DNA of 64,000 nucleotides. Origin: Cinnamomum chago. Taxonomy: Eukaryota > Streptophyta > Magnoliopsida > Laurales > Lauraceae. Below are positions 30,842-41,275 of the stretch, in pieces (positions within the stretch are counted from its first letter, which is position 1; each line of letters begins with the position of its first letter). The translations under genes and the position numbers were made by a program. The stretch covers positions 60,198,501 to 60,262,500 of the forward strand of contig CP142457.1 of assembly GCA_038049695.1 (NCBI GenBank). The letters are read 5' to 3'. The notes beneath the pieces are model-generated. The model did no database searches. It was not told the DNA's origin and worked only from the letters and a program-made list of their open reading frames with translations.

Positions 30842-33034
30842 TCAGTTTCTTGTTCTGTTCCTACTCCGACTGATCTTAACCATGAGACACAATATCAAAG
30901 GTATACATATGCCTCGAGGCTCTTCCGTTTGGTGTTGCTTTGATGAACGTGGCCTGGCACTCATCATTGATACCCTGTCATGTTCTTCGGGATGATGTAT
31001 CGAGTTGGTTAAGTACAAGTCTCCCTCCCCCGGTCTTATCCCAATCAGTCGGCCCAATGTGATGCTGTGATCTTGGAAGAAGGATCTTGTAGACTGTCAG
31101 ATTCCATGAAAAACTTGGTAAACCTTTAGGTGTTCCTTGATAATAACAATGAAAACAGAAGAAGAATGAGTAAAAAAGAATTACCTCAGTGTCAAATTCA
31201 GATGATGTAAATGAAGAGAAACTGGTTGAGTGCACGCCAAAGTAGTTAGGATCTGTGGAGGCAGCTTGAAATGTCTCCATCACTTGGAATCTCATATTCA
31301 TATTCCCCAGCCCAAGCGGCCAACCACTGGGCATGTCGTTAGCCTGGGAAAGGTTTTACGCATTAATGGTAGAAGTATATGCAACATGATGCTTCCACAG
31401 TTGCAGTCAAGGAAGCTGGATGGATCTATTTAATGAGAACACGATGACAATTTGTTTGTTCGGACCAGTTTTTAACAGGTGGCTTTCAGTATTTCAGGGG
31501 TTTAACAAGTACATCTCACACATTTTGGCTCTGTTTTGATAAGTAGATAGTTGAATGACTAGATGATCATGGATCCTAGAAATGTGAACTAGTACTCGGA
31601 ACACTTTAATCAGTTACCAGCAAACAGAAGGGATGTGTCTTTTCAGGGAATGCGAAAATGGCCAAATATATGATGACAAAATCTTGCTATTTCATTATTT
31701 TTCAGTCATGACTGTAGATCACTGGAAAACATTCTTCTTCTATAAAACTAGTAGATAGAAACTATTCTATCATGTTGAAGAAACAGTAAGTGCTGCAGTT
31801 GGCACTGCAACAGAAATCTAGAAAAGCAACCCAAGAACACTGAGAAGGAATCACCAGAAGGAAAAAAAAAACCCAGTGGGAAGAGATTAGTAAAGAATGG
31901 AAGAGAACCAGATCCTGCATGACTGATAGAAAATAAATGAATTGCTCAATTGGGGGGCAGAATCAGAGGAAAATAAATGAAACTATCGAGCTTGTTGTGA
32001 TCTCAGGCTTATGAGAAGAGATCAATCACGTACAGAAGAACAAAGAGATTTACGTGGTTTGGCTTTCATAGAGAAGACGAGAGAATTACCATGCAATCAT
32101 AATAGAGATATATATCCTAAAGACTCTGAGTCTCTATTTATAATATCTGCCCCAAACCCTGTTCCACTCAAATCCTACTTCTAATCACAGTACAACTTAA
32201 ACAATCCAAGGAACCCGATTAACCAAGACTTATTAACTTCTATTGAGTCATACTAATTAACAGAACTCCAAATGTAAGCAGGGCACTAGTGCTGCAAAGT
32301 TTAAAAAGATTCAGAATGCAAGCAATTAATAAGAATTTGACACAATTTTTTACTCCAAAATAATAGTAGAAATTTACATCCTCTGCATTCAGTGGGCATC
32401 TACATTACAGTAGGCAAACATCAAACTCCATTCACATATTTTGTGGGTTTTCTTAGCATATTCAAATAATATCAATTGGTTAGAAATCAAGAATTTATAA
32501 GAAATTCAAGAGATTAGGACTACATTACTTCCACTCAAACAAAACCAACAAACTTCTACGTTTCCCCAAATATTACCAACGTACCAAAAAGTTGGAGAAT
32601 CAAACGATTCAGATTTCAAAAAACTACCGGAGAAAAGTCAATACCAAGTTACCAACCATCTTGTTGTTAAAGACTTCTTCCACAAATGGGCTAGCAAATA
32701 ATCCTTTTGGAATAGAAAAAAAAAGTCTAAAAAGTTCATCTTATTGGGAGCATCTGTCCCTGCATAACAGAGAAAAAGTAAAGCAGAGTATCTCTAAAAC
32801 TACCACACAAACCTCAAATTCCAAGCCTCTTTTTGCTACGGAGAAAAACTTAAAGAAATACCCATGAATTACACAAGATATTTGTAGAAACTAATCAGAG
32901 AATGACAACATCTCAAATCCCACTCTGAAAAAGAAACCCAACTCCTAAAGGGATGTTTTTTCGAAGTCTCCAGTCAGATTAAAGGCAAACCCAGATGCCA
33001 CCATCCAAGGAATCAAACTGCAACTACAAAAAAC

Positions 33035-33076
<42 letters not shown>

Positions 33077-33343
33077 AACCCAGTGCTCTCTTCAACTTGC
33101 AAAGTGAAACTGCCAAAGAAGAGATGACCAAACAAAGAGAAAAAGAAACTAGTAGCAACCACTCATTTCTTTAGGAAAGCATCTTTCCAGAAGTGCACAT
33201 GATTGTTATCTTTTTTGGGAGATTGGTTAAAGTGCTTGAATTGATCTCTCATGGGATAGATATGAATTATGATGCAGTCAAAGCCAAAGCAAAAGGAGAG
33301 AGAGAGAGAGAGAGAGAGAGAAGAGTCTCACCTCAGCCATCAT
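30842..33343 (-). CDS. Small plant-specific Ser-rich protein of unknown function
   Basis: Three exons on the - strand, 33343-33332, 31343-31185 and 31093-30842, give 140 aa. The first exon encodes only MMAE. Conserved features are SGWPLGLGNMNMRFQVMET (about residues 9-27), a Ser/Phe-rich stretch HSTSFSSFTSSEFDTEST (about 42-59), SFFQDHSITLGRLIGIRPG (about 61-79), and a basic C-terminus. From memory this is the layout of a small plant family of about 120-160 aa with no assigned activity (WPLGL near the start, DTEST...FF...SLGRLIG later). No signal peptide or transmembrane segment is evident. Intron 1 is 2 kb and starts next to a CT tract. Confidence 0.82.
33039..33071. repeat. (GA)n microsatellite in intron 1 of the 140-aa gene
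   Basis: About 16 GA units. A second AG tract lies at about 33297-33320, ending ~10 bases from the exon 1 splice donor at 33331. Confidence 0.9.
33297..33320. repeat. (AG)n microsatellite beside the exon 1 splice donor
   Basis: About 12 units. In the gene's orientation it is a CT tract starting roughly 10 bases after the GT donor. Confidence 0.85.
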
Positions 33344-33688
33344 GGGCTCGTCCACTGAACTGAAAATGCAAGTCAGAACAAAAAGGAGATGTTGTGGAGT
33401 AAAAGCGCTCTGAGGAACATACAAATACCATACAAGCAGTCGCAGAATGACAAAGAGGACTGCGTTGGAAGAGTGTTTTTAAGGAACGTGGGTCCCATCA
33501 AGGATGTTGATTGGCCCTCTTTTCTCTATATTATTATTTTCCGGTTAATTCCGGCTGTTCAAACCGTAAATTTTCACGTTATTTTAAGTTCTCGTCTCTT
33601 CTTCTCAAGAATTTTCTCCTACAAACGTTCTTGCATAGATCATGCTAGAAGTTTAGAGGGCTCTTAGTTGTTTGATGGGTCCCAACCT

Positions 33689-33945
33689 GCCACTTTAACG
33701 AAGAAATCTTCGAGTCCGGATCACCTATCGCATTTGTTATATTTTCACCGTAAGTGGACCAATAATATTCCGCCACGTCATCCAAAATTTCAGGTGATTT
33801 TGATGTTAATTTTTTTTAAAATAAGATGAAAGAGAATCACCTAAATTTTGGGATGACGTGGCGGACTAGTATTAGTCAACTCACGGTAAAAATATAACAA
33901 ATGTGATAGGTGATCTGGACTCAGAAATCTCCACATTAACATGGT
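33689..33945. mobile_element. Foldback MITE, about 257 bp
   Basis: Two arms of about 110 bp (33689-33799 and 33834-33945) are inverted copies of each other. Shared blocks are ATCACCTATC, CATTTGTTATATTTT, CCGCCACGTCATCC and AATTT-CAGGTGATT, with a ~35-bp spacer. The sequence would fold into a long hairpin. No clear target duplication was found, so the superfamily is open. It lies 350-600 bp upstream of the 140-aa gene's start codon. Confidence 0.75.
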
Positions 33946-35654
33946 GAACTTAAGAGTCTAAAGATGTCAATGGGTATCTGAATATATTGATGAGCCAATG
34001 AAAAATGGTTCCAGTGGGAAAAAAAACTTATTTTGGACTGACATGATGGGCCCAAGCATGGATGAGTTACTGATGTCCCAAAAAATATAAGACCCAATGA
34101 CCATAAACCCAAGACCCAAGAGTCTATCAACAGTGGCCGGCACTCCTAACCCATTTAGAGGGACGATAATTTCAAAATACCATTTACCGTTTTGGGTTTT
34201 ACATTACACGGCTCTTAATGGAAGTTTGGTGGGGTTGTTACCAACCAACCATTGAGTTTGAACTTGGAAAATAAGAGGTGTCACTCCTCTCAAGGTGGGT
34301 GTGAATCCAAATCCAAATCAGTTGTTAATCCTATCAGTGGAGCCCACATTTGGAATAAAAACTCCTCATAATAATTACCATCTATTTTTTTTTATTTTAA
34401 TCATGTGGTTTGTGATTGATCAGGACCTACTCGAAATGAAGTAAACTTTGGGCCAGTGCTAATCCAACAGTAGATGGTCGCTTCTAACGGTTTAGATTTG
34501 CATGTAGGGTCCACTGATGAATATAAGTCTAATCATTAAGAATCCGAAACACACGCATGGATAAAATAGGTGAGAAGTAAAGGCAGGAGAGTTAGGAAGG
34601 AAAATAAGATAGATTAGCTGATCTGATCTGCCAAGGTGTCTTTGTAATTGTATCCCCCCCACGTGGCATTAAATGAAGTTTGCGTAAGAAGTGCTGCTCT
34701 GGTCCATTCTCTCACTTGTTTCCCCACCGACAAAAACCAACTCCTTTGGTGGGGCTCACTTGTGAATGACCAAGATCATACATATGTCAGGAGCTCCGCT
34801 AATCTTGCTCATAATCAACTTAAAGTAGTCCACAGAGGTAGGGACCATAAATCTTGACTCAACCTGATGTTCCTAGGTTCGGTTTGACATATATGATCTA
34901 ATTCTTAAATGGGCTGGGGTTGTTTGGGCCGAGTATATCTTTATTATCGGACTTATCGAGCCAAATTGAATTCAATTTAGTTCGTCTAATTACATAATGA
35001 CCTGCCAACTCAACCCAAAATGAGCTTTTGTTCTTTTATTTACATTTGGAACTAAAACTCACACACTTTGTTCTTTTTATTTTTAACGTTAACCATTTGT
35101 TACCTGGCCAACTGGGGAGAGAGCTCATAGAGAACTGCAACTGCAGGAGAAGACCCAGCATATTCAGAGAGAGGATCCAAGGATTGAATCTATGGTAATT
35201 GGGTGAGAAGAAGAAAGCCCAACCGTTCTCATGTCCATGGCCCGTTCAGTTATGGTCGGACACAAAATAAACTTCTGTTAGGTAATCTCTATGGGCTTTC
35301 GGAGAGCCCAACAAATCTCCTTTTGTCGAGTGTAGTTTGGAACTCTCATCCTTACCATGATTTAAGCTTGAAGGTGAAACACGTGAACCTGCTCAAGTCA
35401 GTCAAGCATGGCTGGCATGCATAGAAAGGACAAACGTTCAATGTACACCCTCACGATTAGTCATTGTCACAAATATGGAGTACTTGTAAAGCAATTGTCA
35501 TGGAAAGTTCTCAAGGTATTTTTTCAACTTGATAATTAACTAGGGTTCTACTAAAAGAAAAAAAAAAAAAAACCTTTCACAACTAGGGTATATATATTTG
35601 TAAGAACAATAGCTAAGGATTGCCGAGTCGGTTGGTAATCCCACTTGTCACATG

Positions 35655-36019
35655 TAGGGATGTCAATGGGTACCCAATTCTTTGATTATCCGGAGGTTCC
35701 GATCCGTTAAAAACCGGGTCTGGGTCTTTATTTAGGCCCCGATAAGCAAATGAGTCCGGGTCCGGTTCCACCTTGGTTCGGACCCGTGGACCCGAGACCT
35801 GACACGTTACCTCAATTTTTGAAAATCTATAAAAAAAACCATATTCTTTTAATATGATTCTATACCTAGACCCAGACTCGAATCTAGATCCGTCTCATAA
35901 ATGGTTCCGGTTCCGGTTCCGAAGCCAAGAAACAGGTTCCGAAATGGTTTCGGGTCCGGATCTGGTTCCACTTTCTCCTAAACGGTTCCGGTTTCGGGTC
36001 CGACCCATTTACAATCCTA
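35655..36019. mobile_element. hAT-type MITE, 365 bp
   Basis: The left tip is TAGGGATGTCAATGGGTACC. The right tip, reverse complemented, is TAGGATTGTAAATGGGTCGG. A perfect 8-bp duplication GTCACATG flanks it (35647-35654 and 36020-36027). The interior is dense in GGTTCCG/CGGGTCC words, like a subterminal transposase-binding array. No coding capacity. Confidence 0.88.
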
Positions 36020-36080
36020 GTCACATGTTTTCTTGGAGATTGATTTTTGTATAAGCCACTCTTTGCACTTTGTGGTCTGG

Positions 36081-36420
36081 AAAAAAAAAAGAAAGGAAGT
36101 TTTTTTTTTTTACTTGAAAATTCTAAATCTTATTGAAAAATAATGCAGAAGAAAATGGATTCTTTTTTCTCGTATATAGAGTTAAACTTCTAGAGATATA
36201 TAATAATATTAGTTCCAACAAAAATTATACTTGTGTGGGCTCTTTCAGGTCTCAACTCTCAACTCCATTGGCTAGGGTACTAAAAAAAAATGGAAAAAGA
36301 TGTTTTTAACTTGGAACTTTTAAAATCTTATTGAAAAATAATGCAGAAGAAAATGGACTCTTTTTGCTTGTATATAGAGTTAAATTTCTAGGAATTTATG
36401 ATAATATTAGTTCCCACAAA
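36081..36420. repeat. ~145-bp direct duplication, two copies 198 bp apart
   Basis: Copies at about 36081-36225 and 36281-36420 share TCTTATTGAAAAATAATGCA, GAAGAAAATGGA, GTATATAGAGTTAAA and GATAATATTAGTTCC in the same order. Each starts after an A- and T-rich run. Function unknown. Confidence 0.75.
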
Positions 36421-38097
36421 GTTTATTAAAGGTGAGAGAGATGAAGAATACAAAATGAATGAAGATGTAGATAGACCTAAACTTTCCCAAGATTTGATTT
36501 ATTAGGGTTAGGACTTAGGAGTGGATGTTCACTTTCCCTCTCCCCCTTATTCACTTTCCTTTAAAGGGAGTGCAGTATTGGGAGGTGATTAGGTGCCATT
36601 GTACACTTGTGAAGCGTGGGCCTGACCACGTGATTTTGGAAAGTGCCCGACCGGATTGGGGGCATAGAAGCAAACACGTTGGGTTTGGATTAGGACCATG
36701 GGGAAATGATCCAGTCTCAAGTCCATATAATTTTATATATCTGGACCTGACCCTGATTAAAAATCCTTATAACACTAATATTAATGCGCTAGTTGGGTCT
36801 AGTCAAATCTGCAAGTGCATGGTTACATTTATAAGCCCTAACATGTTTACCACAAATCATTTTGCCTATTGTTGTATATGATAACATTAGTAATGCACTT
36901 TATATAATATAGTATTTGATACATATGGCTCAAATAATCGAAAATTTGGACCCGTGTAGATGGTAATTCGGTTCAATTATCTATCAGGTCCGAAAGAGGG
37001 CCCATATCCGATTTTTTGAGTTGAAACCTATGGATAACCAAGTAATCAATGGTCCATTGACATCCCTGATAGGAGGTATTTAAAGTTTCACCATCCGAAA
37101 ATGGTATCCTTCTTAAATCAACGGCTCAAAATTTTATGGTTAAAATGATTGTGATTATCAACCGTTGATTTGAGGGGGGGATCATGTTTATTTGAATGGG
37201 GGTATAAAGAGAGTTGTCTGACTAAAAACAGGCTTCCAATGGGCTTAAGCCTTAGTTGGACTCGGACCTTAATTGGACACAGGCCTTAATTGGTGGGCTA
37301 GAGTAGAGCCTCCTCTTTCTTTTATGTGGTCGGTCAATTTTGGGATTTAGGGTCCATATAGGACCCCATGCCCAGACTCAGAAGCTTCATCAATCATTAA
37401 AGGGCATGGGATTTGCTAACACAGGTCCAGCCCAAATTTGGCTTGTTGACAGCCCTAAAAGTGGTGATAATTGAAAAAGCAAATCATGTTGGAGTCTACC
37501 CAACGCAAAAAACATTTGATGTTCACATAATGATGAGGATGTGCTGGTACTTGCATAATGCCCAAAAAATTATCAAGACCCCTCCAAATGATGAAATCCA
37601 TTTGAATCACTTTCCTCTAAAGGAAATCACAACGCGCTACATCTGAAATGATGAGGGAAATATGGTGGGCCTCACACAATGTTGGAGATCATGGCATTGC
37701 AATTGAGGAAAAATAAAGACCCATTCACCTAAATGAAAGAATGAACTCAAGGCCCACCCTTTCCAATTGAAAATCATGGGAAGGCCCTCCGAAACATTAG
37801 AATCTTAGTTGGGCCCACCTAGTGATGATGGAATGTTTGGGTGGAGCTGAGCAAGTTTGCACCCATCAAGTAGGCTACAGTCTGGATGCATTATTGAATG
37901 ACCGACATCATGGGCTTGGTCATGACTGGGCGCGAACATGTTTCATGTCTAGCTCCAATATGATTATTTCAATAGGGCAGAGTCGCCCATACTTTTCTAT
38001 CAGCTCCATCATCATTTGGTCCATGGGAATTTTTATCTTCTCCATATCTTTTTCTTTGGGGGCTATTGATTTGGGCAAATCAAGTTTCAAGCATATA

Positions 38098-38114
38098 TAC
38101 AGGCTTTCACCTTT

Positions 38115-38150
<36 letters not shown>

Positions 38151-38322
38151 CGGAGGGTTCCCAACCCTTTGGGCTGGACTAATCCCTCCGGGCCCAGAGG
38201 GAAGCCGGGTAAATCCCCTGTAGCCCTAGTGTGGTAGCGGAGTTTCGAACCCACAACCTCCGGGAGCAAACCGTGGTCCTAAGCCAACTAAGCTACCCCT
38301 TGGGGTTACAGGCTTTCACCTT
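38098..38322 (-). mobile_element. tRNA-derived SINE with 16-bp target duplications
   Basis: The element body is 38306-38114 (-). The 5' part is tRNA-like: GGGGTAGCTTAGTTGGC contains a polymerase III A box, and GGTTCGAAACTCC a B box about 40 bases on. A unique GC-rich segment follows, then a poly(A) tail (T run 38117-38147 on the + strand). Perfect 16-bp duplications TACAGGCTTTCACCTT flank it (38098-38113 and 38307-38322). The long tail and perfect duplications suggest fairly recent insertion. Confidence 0.92.
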
Positions 38323-39592
38323 GAGAGGTCTTGAGTTGAAGGAATGGAACTGCCTATTATGGGGATTTTTCATTGAAAATTCAAGTGACTCAAGATTAAA
38401 CGCACTATCAATGTAGGAGAGACATCCTCAATCTTTACTCCAATAGGTATTGATTCTATTGTAAGATTGTCCATTTGACTGAACACGTGCTAAGCAAAGT
38501 TTTCTCTATAAATTATATTTTCAATTAAATGATCAATCTTACAGCAGGACCAACTCTTATTCTAATAAAATACTGGAGATATCACAACGTTTATTTTGAT
38601 TTTCATAGATGGGCTCACTGGTGACATCCCATACATTGGAAGTAGTTCGAGGAGGTAGTGCAGTCCTGTACACATGTTAATTACCACGTGTGGTTGGGCT
38701 GATCGAATGAAATGGTGATCCATCTGATCGATGGAAGGTGGTTATGAGTGGGAAATCCCATCTTTCTTGAGGTTTCGAGCTCACTAAGCAAACTTAACAC
38801 CAGGGTTAAGGTACTATCGATGTTCGATGGTGATCTGATAGCAAGGTTGACCTGCAATGTAGAAGGACTTATGTTTTGCTCAGGACAAAAGTGAGGAACA
38901 AAAAAGACTTTCTTTGGAGTATCTTTCTTTGTCCTTGCTTGAGTTTTGAGAAAGGTAAATTGTTTTCTACACTGCTAATTTAATTTTTCTATACTCATGT
39001 CATTAATCAGCTGAGTTACAGACGATGACCTCTTTTCTTTTATTCATTAAGAAGCAAAAGAAAAAAGAGATAATTAGCGAAAGGTCCTTAGAATTGAATA
39101 TATCCAGCCTCCAGTCCAAGCAAATTCTTTTTAAGAACTTTGGTCCAAGCAACTAGATTGTTTGCAGCCAGAGGTCCCTACATCCACACGGTTTCATTTT
39201 TTAGGACTAATTTGCCCTTTCAACCATTTTAGGCATAAATTTTGAAATTTAAAATTTCAGATCTTCCTTTCTCCATCCTTCCTAAATCCTCTCAAACGAC
39301 TCAACAGATCGGATTAAAGATTGATCCGGATTTCTGCACTTCGTCTTCATTACAGAAAAGAGCAGGAGTCCAGTCGCCTGAAAAGAACTTGCAGAGGATT
39401 CTTAATTCCGTGCAGAGTTGCCAAAAAGCAGGAGTTTGTTGCAGTCGACAGATCTAGGTGGGCCGCCACGTTTGACTGCTGTAGAAAAATGGGACTCGGA
39501 GTGTAAATCGGAGAGGAAAGAGACGGGCAACGCCTTGGTTCTTCTTTTCCTACTGGACTATTGGTTTGGATTGTTCCGTAGTTGTAGAACAC

Positions 39593-40159
39593 AGATTAGT
39601 GGTTGAGTTTAGTTTCGGTTGCAGGTGGTTGAAGAAAACAGAGCACAGAGTTGGGTTCCTTGAGCTGCAGATGTCGGGGTTCGGTCAGCGTCGCTTCTGA
39701 TCGATTTGCAGATCTGGGATCAGGTCCATAGAGAACATCAATCCCTGTTTCAGGGCAGAGAAGTGGCCCACTCAAGATCAAGATTGTTTCTCCATCTTCT
39801 TCTTCTCCAGAAGAACTAGTAGCAGAGAAACGTTTCCCTTTTCAATTTCTCCGATGGGACGGTTGCGCCGACCGAACGACGACGATGGTGACAACACACC
39901 ATCGGCAGCCAATGGGTTGCCTTCTTCCTCGATCGTCTTCAATCACATCGCTTCGATCACACTCCTCCTATGGTGGCCCACCTCGAGATCAGTGGTTGGG
40001 TTCAGTTTCGATTGCAGGTGGTTGAAGAAGACAGAGCACAGAGTTGGGTTCCTTGAGTTGCAGTTGTCAGGGTTCGGTCAACGTTGCTGCTGATCGATTT
40101 GCAGATCTGGGATTAGGTCCATAGAGAAGATCGATCCTTGTTTCAAGGCAGAGAAGTGG
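39593..40159. repeat. 174-bp direct duplication with 393-bp period
   Basis: Copies at 39593-39766 and 39986-40159 share GCAGGTGGTTGAAGAA, ACAGAGCACAGAGTTGGGTT, TGATCGATTTGCAGATCTGG and GGCAGAGAAGTGG in order, with roughly 10% differences. The spacer has only short similarity. No protein domain was recognised in either copy. Confidence 0.8.
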
Positions 40160-40324
40160 TTCGATTTGCAATTGATCGTCTCCAGAAAAGACCTGCGTTC
40201 TGCAACGTTTCTGACCCTAATTGCAGAGGTCCAGGGTGTTGTGCTGGCTTTAACCAGAGAAGAAGACATTCGCCGGTGCAAAGCAATAACAGAGGATTCA
40301 TCTGTCATATTTCTCTGTGTTTTG

Positions 40325-41275
40325 TGAAATTTATCTGTCTTCTATCATATTTCTCTGTGTTTTTGGCAAATTTATTTGAATTTTGTCAAATTTATCCGAG
40401 CTTTTATCAAATTTATCTGAGTTTTTGTGAAATTTATTTGTCTTCTATCATATTTCTCTGTGTTTTTGGCAAATTTATCTGATTTTTTTAAAATTTATCT
40501 AAGTTTTTTAGCAAATTTATTTACGTTTTTTGAAATATATTTGAGTTTTTAAATTTTATTTGCGTCTTTTGAAATTTATTTATGTCTTTTCAAATTTATT
40601 TACTTTTTTTGAAATAAATTTAACTGAGTCTTTGAAATAAAAATACTTGAGTTTTTGGCAAATTTCTTAGAAATTTGGAAAATGATTTATCCGAGTTTGG
40701 CAAATGTGTTGAATTTTATTTGCGTCTTTTGAAATTTATTTGCGTTATTTGAAATTTATTTACATTTTTTGAATTTATCTAAGTTTTTTGGAAAACTTAT
40801 TTACTTTTTTTGAAATCTATTTGCGTTTTTTAATTTTATTTGCGTCTTTTGAAATTTATTTGTGTCTTTTTAAATTTATTTTTGTTTTTTGAAATAAATT
40901 TAACTGAGTTTTGGAAAAAATACTTGAGTTTTTGGAAAAAAAATTAGAAATTTGGAAAATGATTCATTTGAGTTTAGCAAATGTGTTTGTGTTTTTTAAT
41001 TTTATTTGCGTCTTTTGAAATTTATTTGTATTATTTTGAAATTTAATTGCACTTTTTGAATTTTCTTTGGATTTGTTGAGATTTATTTGATTCTTTTGAA
41101 ATTTATTTACATTTTCTTAAATTTATTTTGATCTTTTTGAAACTTATTTGCATTTTTTTAAATTTATCTGTGTTCTTTTGAAACTTATTGCTTATTTAAA
41201 AAAAAAACTACTTTTTTTAAAAATTTATTTGCATTATTTTAAAATTTACTCGTGTGTTTTTAGAATTTATTTGAA
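40325..41275. repeat. Degenerate AT-rich short-repeat field (~20-bp unit)
   Basis: About 1 kb is built from variants of TTGAAATTTATTTGCGTCTT. The unit recurs dozens of times with changes and occasional fused or lost units. A larger pattern also recurs: GGCAAATTTATCTG at the left, and GAAATAAATTTAACTGAGT followed by GAAAATGATT at about 40610-40690 and 40890-40965. It has no coding capacity and resembles a decayed minisatellite. Confidence 0.75.

Noticed and set aside
36940-37070. Half-element ending GACATCCCTGA, similar to the tip of the hAT MITE at 35655
   Set aside because: The second end and a target duplication could not be found, so it is at best a fragment.
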